Shown here: positions 1 to 7,726 of the stretch, piece by piece | Position numbering within the stretch: position 1 is the first letter of the stretch | Layout: every line of letters starts with the position of its first letter | From: Archaeoglobus sp. | Lineage (GTDB): Archaea; Halobacteriota; Archaeoglobi; Archaeoglobales; Archaeoglobaceae | Length of the DNA stretch: 42,357 nt | NCBI GenBank assembly: GCA_017656505.1 | Contig: JACDNU010000019.1 | Span: forward strand, 1 to 42,357 | Direction: 5' to 3' | Made by a program: the position numbers and the translations under genes | The notes under the pieces: generated by a model | Seen by the model: the letters and a program-made list of their open reading frames with translations, nothing else | Database searches by the model: none | What the model was told of the DNA's origin: nothing

Positions 1-79
1 AGCATGCAAGACTTTGCAGGGTTTTCTTCGTTGCCGGGTTGTTTACAAGATGCATAAAGACAGAGAGTTTATCTAACAT
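1..79 (-). CDS. Partial gene start running off the left edge, unknown product
   Basis: On the minus strand an ATG at 79 opens a frame that stays open to the window edge. The 26 visible residues begin MLDKLSVFMHLVNNPATKK. A G-run (TTGGGGGG) sits about 6 nt before the ATG. A stronger GGAGGTGAT lies about 15 nt further upstream, and an in-frame GTG there could be an alternative start. The fragment is too short to assign. The helical, basic opening loosely recalls N-termini of archaeal radical SAM proteins, but this is only an impression. Bases 80-264 hold no convincing gene: they are AT-rich and would carry the promoter of this gene. Confidence 0.45.
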   Translation of the reverse strand, partial: MLDKLSVFMHLVNNPATKKTLQSLAC

Positions 80-264
80 ACCAGTCCCCCCAATCACCTC
101 CTTTTCTTTTTCAAAGGGTTTATCTTAAAAATAAACAATAACCAATTTTTAGATCAACATCATAATAGATCTCAAGACAATTATACTTTTCGCTACCAAC
201 TTCTATAATATAGGTGTAAAATAATATTATACCAAATCTGAAAATGAAATTTTCGTTTAAAAAA

Positions 265-657
265 TTAAACGTCAAAAAAGAATTCAAATTGACAGTACTC
301 ACTTTCAGGCTGTTTAGAGATCCTATTCACCTTCAGCTGGGGGTTCAGCTCTCTAGCCAGAGAGGCTATAAATTCAACACAGCCCTCGTCACACCAAAAA
401 GCATAGTGCCTGTAAATTGGACACTTGCTTTTTGTTAATAGTCTATCTCCAATCTCAGATGAGAATTCGAACTTCACAGACTTTTCCGCTGCAACTCTCT
501 CAATTTCATTAAAAAACCAATCTAAAACCTCACTAAGTTCTTTCAAACCACTAACCTTCTTTCTTATAAATTTCTCCCCTGCAATCCTCCCCAGTTCTTT
601 ACCCAACACTCCCAGCATACCCACCATACCCGCCATACCAACCATTTTACCAGCCAT
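265..657 (-). CDS. Small Cys-rich protein, DUF6125 / V4R-type output-like
   Basis: A 130-residue protein. It opens with a Gly/Met-rich hydrophobic stretch (about residues 1-20), followed by a charged middle. The C-terminal block contains CPIYRHYAFWCDEGC, then about 25 residues, then CQFEF. This spacing of cysteines before a final Cys-x-aromatic-x-aromatic strand resembles the end of the protein at 16250-16777 and more weakly that at 31425-31892, which look like DUF6125, ATC-hydrolase-like or V4R/methanogen-output domains. A catalytic or sensor role is unknown. No Shine-Dalgarno is evident. A TATA-like TTAAATAA lies roughly 25-30 nt upstream, so the transcript may be leaderless. It sits just downstream of the histidine kinase on the same strand. 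Confidence 0.6.
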   Translation of the reverse strand: MAGKMVGMAGMVGMLGVLGKELGRIAGEKFIRKKVSGLKELSEVLDWFFNEIERVAAEKSVKFEFSSEIGDRLLTKSKCPIYRHYAFWCDEGCVEFIASLARELNPQLKVNRISKQPESEYCQFEFFFDV

Positions 658-729
658 CTTAAATTAGTTGCCAGAAAATTATTTAATATTTTGGTTTAAG
701 AATTAAAAACTTAAATTTTTACAGAAATT

Positions 730-2841
730 TTATACAGGGATCCTTAAAATAAAAACCGCCCCCCTAGGAGAGTTTTCCTCTACGGAAACACTTCCGCCAT
801 ATCTTTCCAAAACTTTTTTGACTATATAAAGCCCCAAACCCGTTTTACCCGACTCTCCATAGAAAAACCCTTCATCAAAAATCTTATCCCTCACGTCGGA
901 AGGAATACCAATACCAAAATCAGCCACCCTCACTTCACAGAACTCTCCGTCCTTTTTTATTTTAATTTCAATCTTATCTGTCTTCCCGTGAACTATTGCA
1001 TTTCTCACAAGATTTACAAAGACGCTTTTAAGCGCATCATCAGCTTTTACAATGCATTCGCCTTCTACTTTCCCGTCCACTCCATATTCAACCTTAAATT
1101 CGTTTAAAACTTCCCTTGCCACCTCATGAACCTTTGTTGGTTTCAAACCATCGCCCAAAATTAGATCTTCAAGGTCTCTCATCCTCTCGATGAGATCCAC
1201 GCTCCTTTCGAGGGCTGAATTTATGGTTGCTACCAGCTCTTTCGGACCCTCGTTATTTGATTCTAGTATATCTACCGCCCCAGCTATAACAAAGAGGTCA
1301 TTGGATATATCATGTCTTAGAATCTTGTTTATAAGCCTTAGGAGTTCAGTCCTCTCCCTGATACTTCTCTCCATTTTAATTCTCTCTGAAATATCCCTAG
1401 CAACCCCTATTCTTCCCACAACCTTTTCCCCATCGAAAAGATTTGTTACGTTAACCTCAACGGGAACTTTTGATCCATCTTTTTTGGAGATTTCCAAAGT
1501 AACGAGCTGAGGACTCTTGGTTCGGATACCTTCTTCAAAGATTTTCAGCAATTTCTCTCTGTTTTCAGGGGGTACGAGTTCGATGAAAGATTTTCCGAGC
1601 ATCTCATCTACGCTGTATCCTGTCTTGTCCTCAAACCTCTTGTTGAGGAAGGTTAATCTTCCCTTGAGATCCAGTGTGAATACCACATCATCCATCGTTT
1701 CAACGAGCGTTCTGTACTTCTCCTCACTTCTTCGGAGCTTTTCTTGCATCAGCATTTGATCTGTGTAATCTCTTACCGTCCCAAGAATCGCCGGCTCCCC
1801 CTGATAGTCTATTAAGCTGACTGAGAAGTTTGCATACCTTATCCTACCATCTTTCGTTATGATTCTTGCATCAAACGACTCTGGAACTTTTTCACCCCTA
1901 ATTCTCCTTTTTCCACTCTCTATCAGCCTTTGTCTGTCTTCAGGATGGATAAGTTCGAAAGGATTCATTGAATAAAGCTCTTCTTTCGTGTATCCGGTAA
2001 TTTTCGATGCCATGTCGTTTACAAGCACGAGTCGGTTGTCTTTGAGGATGTAGATTGCATCATGGCTCTTTTCCACCAGAGTCCTGTACTTTTCCTCCGA
2101 CTCCCTCAGCTCTCGTTCGATTTTTTCAGCCTCGGTAATGTCGTTTCCTATTAAAACAAGTATTTTCTCAGAATTGAGAACGATTTCACTTCCTTTCCAC
2201 CATATTTTTCTGTCTGAAAGGGAGGTAATAGTTTCTGCCAATCCTTTGCTATTTAACCTTTCAAAGAAACTGAGCATTTTACTCCTTTCCCCCTCAGGAA
2301 CTAAATCGAGAAGATCTCTAAATCTTTCAAACCTCCGCAATTTCCCGACGACTTCATCTGCCATTCTGTTTGAGAAAATAACCTTTCCTTTTCCGTCAAA
2401 AGCGAGAATAATGACCCTTGCGTTCTCTGCAATTCCACTGCTTATGGCTTTCTGTCTGAGCAGCTCGTGTTCCAAGTCTTTCCGCTTGCTTATATCTTCA
2501 ACTATATGCAAAAAATGCCTCTTCCCATCCAACTCAATTTCTCTAACCTTAACCCTTATCCACTTGCCAAGAGACTCCTCGAGGAATTCTCCAACGTCTC
2601 CCCTCCCTTCCTTTAAGGCTTTTACTTGGCAATGCGGAGGCGGTGAGAGGGTAGAATGAAAAATTTCGTAGCATTTTTTACCTTCAACCTCCCCAACAGC
2701 TCCAAAAACCTCCTTCATTCTCGTGTTTGCCTTCACAATGTTGAAATCCTCATCGATAACCGAAACTAGCTCATCGAGCATATCAAATAGCTCTAACCAG
2801 AGATTGGTTAATGTTTCCCAGTCAATCTCTCCCTTTTCCAT
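730..2841 (-). CDS. Multi-PAS sensor histidine kinase
   Basis: A 703-residue kinase with no obvious membrane segment, so probably a cytoplasmic sensor. Four PAS-type modules can be read in order: about residues 15-115 (with a Cys pair around KKCYE and PPPHC), 130-240, 247-370 and 374-495. The last two start with the EEKYRTLVE linker typical of PAS repeats. A HisKA-type dimerisation region follows, with phospho-acceptor His near residue 510 in LRHDISND. The ATPase domain shows the N box (NLVRNAIVHG, near 610), the G1 box (DFGIGI) and the G2 box (GKTGLGLYI). Such kinases autophosphorylate and pass phosphate to a response regulator, but no receiver-domain gene lies in this window. The signal sensed is unknown. 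It lies downstream of the dehydratase-type pair on the same strand, about 100 nt away, so co-regulation is possible but not shown. Confidence 0.93.
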   Translation of the reverse strand: MEKGEIDWETLTNLWLELFDMLDELVSVIDEDFNIVKANTRMKEVFGAVGEVEGKKCYEIFHSTLSPPPHCQVKALKEGRGDVGEFLEESLGKWIRVKVREIELDGKRHFLHIVEDISKRKDLEHELLRQKAISSGIAENARVIILAFDGKGKVIFSNRMADEVVGKLRRFERFRDLLDLVPEGERSKMLSFFERLNSKGLAETITSLSDRKIWWKGSEIVLNSEKILVLIGNDITEAEKIERELRESEEKYRTLVEKSHDAIYILKDNRLVLVNDMASKITGYTKEELYSMNPFELIHPEDRQRLIESGKRRIRGEKVPESFDARIITKDGRIRYANFSVSLIDYQGEPAILGTVRDYTDQMLMQEKLRRSEEKYRTLVETMDDVVFTLDLKGRLTFLNKRFEDKTGYSVDEMLGKSFIELVPPENREKLLKIFEEGIRTKSPQLVTLEISKKDGSKVPVEVNVTNLFDGEKVVGRIGVARDISERIKMERSIRERTELLRLINKILRHDISNDLFVIAGAVDILESNNEGPKELVATINSALERSVDLIERMRDLEDLILGDGLKPTKVHEVAREVLNEFKVEYGVDGKVEGECIVKADDALKSVFVNLVRNAIVHGKTDKIEIKIKKDGEFCEVRVADFGIGIPSDVRDKIFDEGFFYGESGKTGLGLYIVKKVLERYGGSVSVEENSPRGAVFILRIPV

Positions 2842-2942
2842 TCAAATCAGCTTTACGCTAATTTGTAAATATTAAAAGATTTGGAAAAGTCATCACATCG
2901 AAAAATGGGCATCTAAGAGCTAGTTTAGCTTTTAACCAAGAA

Positions 2943-4154
2943 CTAAATTGTCTCAAGAAAAGCCTCGAGTCTGGTTTCGACCTGAGATTCTGAAAAAGCC
3001 CTTGAATCTGTCATATCAGCTTCGATTATAACGGAAGGCACCTCTAGCATCCGCTGAATCTCATACTGGCCAAATGAGTAGGGCTTGCAGCTGCGATTGC
3101 TGTGGATAATCACTCCATCAACATCGAATTTATCGATCAGCTCGTTTATGGCATCAACCATGAGATCGAGACCAATGTTGAGATAGATGCCTATGTAGGT
3201 TTCGGCGAGACTCCTTATCGGGTTTTTCTTGTTTATGTCGATTAAAGCCGTCCAAGCATTTGTATAGGTGTCTGCTACCATACAGGCCTTTTTTTCTATG
3301 AAAAACTCTGAAAGCCACCTCATCCTGTACCATACAGGAATGTTGTCCCAGAGGAGTCTGTATTTCTCGTCGTCAACAGCAAAAATCCCCTGCTTTATCC
3401 TGCTTTCTAATTCCTGCCTCATCTCAGCATAGAAAATCGATGGAACCTCTGTTCCCCTCAAACAAACTATTGGAGCCATATTCAGAAAAGCATCAAAGCA
3501 AGTTAACGGGGAGGGCTTGTGTTTTCCCATTGAGAGGACGTCACCATAGCTTTGTACCCCCTCGATTGAAAGTCTAAGGACATTTTTAAATTTCCCTTCA
3601 TCGAATTCGGTATCGTAGGTTTTCTCCAGAAATCCAATGAAGTCATAGAGCTGGTTTTCCACATAATCTATGTAGCTCTCCTTAAGCTCCTTCCTAACAA
3701 AGGGAATATCGAGCAGAAAAACCGGAGCCTTATAGATTCTTCCAACCACCTCGTACCACTTCACAACCGTGTTACATATATTGTTGCATGCAAGGAGGAA
3801 GTCTGGCCTAGGCAACCCGCCAACAGGGCTTGTCTCGGAAAAGATACAGCCAAGATCACATCTTGCATAGGAGCATAAATCCTGAGAGAAACCTTTCTCT
3901 TCAGCAAAGGAGGAAAAATACGGACCCTGTTTGGAAGCCCCGATCAATGCTCCGTGGTTTTCTGGATAAACTGGATAAATGTCCATTGCATAAAGAAACT
4001 CAACGGGGGCGCCGCTTGTTACCCACCCAACTCTCTCAGCCTGTCTACCTTGGAGATAATACCCTAGCATTATATCCTGCATTCTTTTCGTTGCTTTTAA
4101 CTTCTTTATTTTCGATTTACTTGGTTTTCCTTCCGATTTCGTTTCTGATTCCAT
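2943..4154 (-). CDS. 2-hydroxyacyl-CoA dehydratase / benzoyl-CoA reductase-type subunit (BcrB/HgdA-like)
   Basis: Member of the 2-hydroxyglutaryl-CoA dehydratase D-component family (PF06050), about 403 residues. The family binds an iron-sulfur cluster and performs low-potential, radical-type reductions on CoA thioesters after being charged by an ATP-driven activator. Visible signatures are LCSYARCDLG, ACNNICNTVVKWYE and HSNRSCKPYSFGQYE, whose cysteines are candidate cluster ligands. I chose ATG 4154 because AGGTGG stands 5 nt upstream; the GTG at 4163 lies inside that site. The N-terminus has an extra Lys/Ser-rich stretch. The partner subunit is immediately upstream (4229-5260). The activator ATPase (BadF/HgdC type) is absent from the window. 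Substrate cannot be told from sequence: 2-hydroxyacyl-CoA or an aromatic acyl-CoA are both possible. Confidence 0.88.
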   Translation of the reverse strand: MESETKSEGKPSKSKIKKLKATKRMQDIMLGYYLQGRQAERVGWVTSGAPVEFLYAMDIYPVYPENHGALIGASKQGPYFSSFAEEKGFSQDLCSYARCDLGCIFSETSPVGGLPRPDFLLACNNICNTVVKWYEVVGRIYKAPVFLLDIPFVRKELKESYIDYVENQLYDFIGFLEKTYDTEFDEGKFKNVLRLSIEGVQSYGDVLSMGKHKPSPLTCFDAFLNMAPIVCLRGTEVPSIFYAEMRQELESRIKQGIFAVDDEKYRLLWDNIPVWYRMRWLSEFFIEKKACMVADTYTNAWTALIDINKKNPIRSLAETYIGIYLNIGLDLMVDAINELIDKFDVDGVIIHSNRSCKPYSFGQYEIQRMLEVPSVIIEADMTDSRAFSESQVETRLEAFLETI

Positions 4155-4228
4155 AAAGACCACCTAACCATTTAAGGGATTGAGGGTTTAGGGATTTAAG
4201 GATTAAGGGTTTTTAGGATTTTAAAGGT

Positions 4229-5260
4229 TTAGAGGGTCTCATAGAAGGCTTCAATCCTTGTCCTGAGCTGCTCTTCTGAAACGGGAAACTCAAGCTCCAG
4301 CAAGAGTGTTCTCTTCCCCATAGCCTCGAGTTTTTCTCTTAGCTGGGGATAATCGAAGAAATGTGGCTCGCAGAATTTCAGAAGCAGGAATATGACCGCA
4401 TCAACTTCTTTCGCTTTATTTAGCACATAGTTGAATCTTCGTTCGTTTTCGTAGTTCTTAGTTGGGCACGGAGCTTTCTGAAAGTACTTTTTAGCAAGGA
4501 AATCGATTGCTTCCTCAACCGAATTTTCAACCGAATTTTCAATTGAATTTATCCCAGCATATTCCACATCGAAGGTGAAAAATCTGCTGCCGGTGCAGAG
4601 ATCATCGATGACTGTGAAGCCTGAATCGCTAATGAGTCTCATTATCCCTGGAAAAGGACAAACACTTCCCGTTACAAGAGCTTTTCTCGATTTTAATCTC
4701 GACTTTAATTCCTCCTTCCTTCCTAATTCTTCCAATTTAGCCTTAGATTCTTCCAAAACCTCTATAGGGTTTTGGGTTTGAGCTTTTAGAAGGAGCTCAT
4801 AATCTGGCTGAACTTCAAATAACATATTCAACGTTTTCTCAAGCTCGCCATAGAGTTTTATTGAAGAGATCAATTCTTCTGCTTCGATTTCCTTACCACT
4901 CCAACCTTCAAGGGTTGACTTTAGATCGTAGAGCTCTCTTCTGAGAAAACCTATGCTCGATTCATGCAATTTCGTGGGAAATTCGAAGTTGTAAACCCTC
5001 ATGCTCGAGTTCTTCTCCCAGATGTCGGCGAGACGCATTAAAGTGTCACAGCTTCTCGTAAAAATGACACCATAGAAGTTGAGTTCTCCTTTCAGCATCC
5101 TTTCCAAACTTCCTCTCGCCTGAGAGCAACTGTAGCTCTGCAGATGAGAGTTCGCAAGACTTACTGGCTGATTTAGAGCTAAAATTCTAACAGGCTGGAA
5201 TCCAGCAGCCCATATAAGCTCTTTCGGTGTGAAAGTGCAGAGATAGCCAACTTTTTCCAT
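4229..5260 (-). CDS. 2-hydroxyacyl-CoA dehydratase / benzoyl-CoA reductase-type subunit (BcrC/HgdB-like)
   Basis: The second, smaller D-component subunit, about 343 residues. Family marks include GYLCTFTPKELIWAAGF at the N-terminus, SYSCSQARG, GVIFTRSCDTLMRLADIW, the SVCPFPG segment, DDLCTGSR and KFCEPHFFDYPQL near the end. The cysteines in these blocks are probable [4Fe-4S] ligands. Start at ATG 5260 is favoured because GGAGGA lies 6 nt upstream; an in-frame extension to 5299 would place that site inside the gene. Together with 2943-4154 it should form the heterodimeric catalytic component. A short triplicated NSIENSVENSVEE stretch comes from a 15-nt DNA repeat (about 4517-4552). The gene is transcribed first in the pair, divergently from the racemase gene. 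Confidence 0.88.
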   Translation of the reverse strand: MEKVGYLCTFTPKELIWAAGFQPVRILALNQPVSLANSHLQSYSCSQARGSLERMLKGELNFYGVIFTRSCDTLMRLADIWEKNSSMRVYNFEFPTKLHESSIGFLRRELYDLKSTLEGWSGKEIEAEELISSIKLYGELEKTLNMLFEVQPDYELLLKAQTQNPIEVLEESKAKLEELGRKEELKSRLKSRKALVTGSVCPFPGIMRLISDSGFTVIDDLCTGSRFFTFDVEYAGINSIENSVENSVEEAIDFLAKKYFQKAPCPTKNYENERRFNYVLNKAKEVDAVIFLLLKFCEPHFFDYPQLREKLEAMGKRTLLLELEFPVSEEQLRTRIEAFYETL

Positions 5261-5328
5261 GCTTCGTCCTCCAAAATTTCTGTTCATAGTATTTTTCATA
5301 GTTTTCAGAACTATCTATGCTTCGAACT

Positions 5329-5360
5329 GAATTTGATTGAATTTTTGATTGAATTTGATT
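5329..5360. repeat. Three short tandem repeats in a divergent promoter region
   Basis: Three consecutive copies of a GAATTTGATT unit occur at 5329-5338, 5339-5350 (two extra T) and 5351-5360. They sit between the divergent dehydratase subunit and racemase genes. They could be a regulator-binding repeat or simple replication slippage; nothing in the sequence decides this. Confidence 0.5.
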
Positions 5361-5402
5361 GTAAAAGGAAGATTATTAATGTTTTTTCAACCCACTTGTA
5401 TC

Positions 5403-6104
5403 ATGATGAAGACCATAGGACTCATAGGTGGGATGAGCTGGGAGTCAACACTCGAATACTACCGTCTGATTAACGAATTAGTTTCAGAAAAACTCGGAGA
5501 TTTGCACTCTGCAAAATGTCTGATTTACAGTTTTGATTTCGAAGAAATTGCAAGAGAGCAGGAAAAGGGGAACTGGAAGAGATTGGCAGAGATGCTCATC
5601 AACTCAGCGAAAAAATTGGAGCTAGCAGGAGCAGATTTCGTTTTGATTTGCACAAACACTATGCATAAGGTGGCAAAAGAGGTTCAAGAAAAAATTTCAA
5701 TTCAAGTAATAAGCATAATCGACGCAACAGCAGAGGAGATAAAGAAAAAAGGAATTAGTAGGGTTGGATTGCTAGGAACGCTCTTCACGATGGAGGATGG
5801 ATTTTACAGCCAGCAGCTCGCCGAACACAGGATCGAGACTCTAATTCCAGAAAAGCAAGACAGGGAATTCGTGCACCGCGTTATTTTCGATGAGCTGTGC
5901 AAAGGAATTTTCAAGGGGGAATCCAAACGAAGAATGGTTGAAATAATTGAAAAATTGAATAAAAAAGGAGCTGAAGGGGTCATTTTGGGCTGCACAGAAA
6001 TTCCATTACTAATAAAGCAAGAGGACGTTAGCATTCCGATTTTCGATACAACCTTTATACACTCTAAAAAGGCCGTTGAACTTGCATTGGAATTGAGTGA
6101 ATAA
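5403..6104 (+). CDS. Aspartate/glutamate racemase family protein
   Basis: About 233 residues from the ATG at 5403 (a second ATG follows directly at 5406). The upstream 18 codons of open frame are not typical of the family. The protein starts with IGLIGGMSWEST, the hallmark of the aspartate-racemase branch. It carries both catalytic cysteines: Cys83 in LICTNTMHK and Cys197 in LGCTEIPLL. These act as the two acid/base residues that invert the alpha carbon without cofactor. It probably interconverts L- and D-aspartate or a related amino acid in the cytoplasm, though substrate varies in this family. The next gene, for TrmO, starts about 40 nt downstream. Confidence 0.9.
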   Translation: MMKTIGLIGGMSWESTLEYYRLINELVSEKLGDLHSAKCLIYSFDFEEIAREQEKGNWKRLAEMLINSAKKLELAGADFVLICTNTMHKVAKEVQEKISIQVISIIDATAEEIKKKGISRVGLLGTLFTMEDGFYSQQLAEHRIETLIPEKQDREFVHRVIFDELCKGIFKGESKRRMVEIIEKLNKKGAEGVILGCTEIPLLIKQEDVSIPIFDTTFIHSKKAVELALELSE

Positions 6105-6141
6105 AACTAAAAGGAGATGGGAAAGGGTGGAAGGTGAAAGG

Positions 6142-6633
6142 ATGGAGACCATGGAGATCGTTTTAAGGCCAATAGGCATAATTCGGTCACCTTTCAAAAA
6201 ACCAAAGGGAACGCCTATTCAGCCCCCGGCAGCCAAAGGCGTGAGGGGAACTGTCGAAATTTTTCCTGAGTACGGTGAGGGCTTAAGGGATTTGGATGGA
6301 TTCTCCCACATCATCCTGCTCTACTATTTCCATTTATCAGGTAAACCCTCTTTGCTCGTTAAGCCCTTTATGGACGATGAGAAACATGGAGTTTTTGCAA
6401 CCAGAGCTCCAAGCAGACCGAATCCCATAGGGCTTTCTGTTGTTCGCTTGCTTTCAATAGAGGGAAACAAACTCTATGTTGAAGATTTGGACGTGGTCGA
6501 TGGAACGCCTTTACTGGATATAAAGCCCTACGTTCCTGAGTTCGACGCAAGGAAAGATGTAAGAAGAGGGTGGCTCGAGAAAAGCATAACCAGAGTCAGA
6601 GAGTTCAAGGACGATGGGAGGTTCTTGAGGTGA
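6142..6633 (+). CDS. trmO: tRNA (N6-threonylcarbamoyl-A37)-N6-methyltransferase family, TrmO
   Basis: About 163 residues, all of it the YaeB/TrmO beta-barrel SAM-binding fold. Recognisable blocks are the IGIIRSPF opening, DLDGFSHIILLYYFH, GVFATRAPSRPNPIGLS and LDVVDGTPLLDIKPYVPEFD. In bacteria TrmO methylates t6A37 of threonine tRNA; archaeal homologues are assigned by similarity. The start at 6142 is preferred because GGTGAAAGG stands immediately upstream; an ATG at 6151 is also possible. The frame is open back to a GTG at 6097 that overlaps the racemase stop, so translational coupling cannot be excluded. Confidence 0.9.
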   Translation: METMEIVLRPIGIIRSPFKKPKGTPIQPPAAKGVRGTVEIFPEYGEGLRDLDGFSHIILLYYFHLSGKPSLLVKPFMDDEKHGVFATRAPSRPNPIGLSVVRLLSIEGNKLYVEDLDVVDGTPLLDIKPYVPEFDARKDVRRGWLEKSITRVREFKDDGRFLR

Positions 6634-6688
6634 CATGAAAGGGTAAGAAAAGGACATTAAGGACATTAAAAGAATGGAAAAAGGTAAT

Positions 6689-6698
6689 TTTATATAAA
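6689..6698 (+). promoter_or_regulatory. Archaeal TATA box for the DsrE-family gene
   Basis: TTTATATAAA-type element about 30 nt before the GTG start of the next gene, preceded by a purine-rich stretch (GGAAAAAGG) that fits a BRE. It places the transcription start close to 6715-6720, giving a very short leader. Confidence 0.6.
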
Positions 6699-6720
6699 TC
6701 AAAGGCATAGAGGAATACCG

Positions 6721-7086
6721 GTGATTGAGATGGAGAAGCTTCTTGTGGTCTTAAATAACGGGTTGGATAATCCAACAAGGGCTACAAGGGCTTTCCAGAT
6801 GGCAAAGATTGCAGCTGAGAAGGGAATAGATGTTATAGTATTCTTAGTGGATGACGCTGTCTTTCTTGCTAAAAAGGGGATGGCTGAGCATGTAAAAGCT
6901 CCCACAGGAGATGAGCTGAAAAGCTATCTCGATTTTCTACTTGAAAAGAAGGTCCCTCTTTACGTTTGCAAACCATGTGCAGCAACAAGGCAAATTAAGG
7001 AAGAAGAGCTAGTTGAAACGGCAAAAATTGAAACTGGCTACACCCTGATAGATCTGACGATGGAGAGAAAGGTTCTTTGTTTCTGA
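6721..7086 (+). CDS. DsrE-family small sulfur-relay-like protein
   Basis: A 121-residue DsrE/DsrF-like fold. Family traits are the N-terminal strand LLVVLNNGLDNPTRATRAF, the middle block IVFLVDDAVFLAKKG, and the CxxC motif VCKPCAATR near residue 90. The CxxC cysteines are the likely persulfide or redox site; relatives carry sulfur or act in sulfur metabolism, but no partner gene lies nearby. The start is read as GTG 6721 because GAGG is 7 nt upstream; an ATG at 6730 would be 16 nt from it. A strong TATA box precedes it and a T-rich tract follows, so it is probably a single-gene transcript. Confidence 0.85.
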   Translation: MIEMEKLLVVLNNGLDNPTRATRAFQMAKIAAEKGIDVIVFLVDDAVFLAKKGMAEHVKAPTGDELKSYLDFLLEKKVPLYVCKPCAATRQIKEEELVETAKIETGYTLIDLTMERKVLCF

Positions 7087-7110
7087 TTTTCTTTTTCTTT
7101 TCTTCTTTTC
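7087..7110 (+). terminator. T-rich archaeal terminator
   Basis: Runs of T interrupted by single C immediately follow the DsrE-family stop codon. Oligo-T tracts on the coding strand are the usual archaeal termination signal. Confidence 0.55.
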
Positions 7111-7149
7111 TGACCCCAAGATTTAAGTTTTCCCAAGAAAACTCTTAAT

Positions 7150-7692
7150 ATGCATATCATAGTTCCGTTCCTCTCTTTAAAACTCAAAAATGGGAGAACA
7201 GTATGGATAGATGCATACTTTAGCAAGAAACTTAACGAGAGTTTTAGGATTGCTAGTTTAGTAAGATCAGATACAGACTTGGTCTTCGACCTTAAAGAGT
7301 CCAGAGACGATTTGAAACTTGAACCGATTTTGAGCTTTACAGAGCTTAAAAAGATTGTTACAAAAACACTGGAAGAAATTAACTCCAGATTGAACCTTAT
7401 AAAATCAGAGCGGGGGCAGCATTATGCTAGATGGAATCTCCTAAGAATTCTTTTCATACCATTTGGATGGTCTAGAAAGATAAAAGAAGATGAAATAAAA
7501 TCGAGCATGCAAAGGGAGTTAACGTATTCAAAAGAGATATTGAAAGCAATTTCCCTATCGACCTCTCTTGAAAAGATCGGATATCTCATAATTGAAGTCG
7601 AAAATGGTAAACCAAGGGACAGAATCTATAGAAAACTTTATGAAATTGATTCTGGATTTAAAAAGAGCTTTGATGAGATTTTAAAGCCCTAA
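7150..7692 (+). CDS. Hypothetical protein, 180 residues
   Basis: Not recognised. The protein starts MHIIVPFLSLKLKNGRTVW and is mixed alpha/beta and Lys/Glu/Ser-rich, with a hydrophobic patch near residues 97-106 (WNLLRILFIPFGW) that is too short and too broken for a confident membrane span. No signal peptide or cysteine motif is seen. A TATA-like ATTTAAG at about 7121-7128 lies about 25 nt before the ATG with no Shine-Dalgarno, which suggests a leaderless message. It is convergent with the ABC transporter operon; the two stop codons are about 35 nt apart. Confidence 0.65.
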   Translation: MHIIVPFLSLKLKNGRTVWIDAYFSKKLNESFRIASLVRSDTDLVFDLKESRDDLKLEPILSFTELKKIVTKTLEEINSRLNLIKSERGQHYARWNLLRILFIPFGWSRKIKEDEIKSSMQRELTYSKEILKAISLSTSLEKIGYLIIEVENGKPRDRIYRKLYEIDSGFKKSFDEILKP

Positions 7693-7726
7693 AACTTGGT
7701 TTAACACATCTTGATAATAAAACGGA

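Noticed and set aside
120-302. 60-codon minus-strand frame rich in Phe, Tyr and Ile
   Set aside because: Composition mirrors AT-rich spacer, no ribosome binding site, and it overlaps the end of the 265-657 gene in another frame.
2138-2659. 173-codon plus-strand frame inside the histidine kinase
   Set aside because: Ser/Leu-rich antisense shadow of the PAS domains.
4164-4228. CRISPR or telomere-like repeats
   Set aside because: Units are degenerate and continuous with no spacers, and the molecule is an internal chromosomal region.
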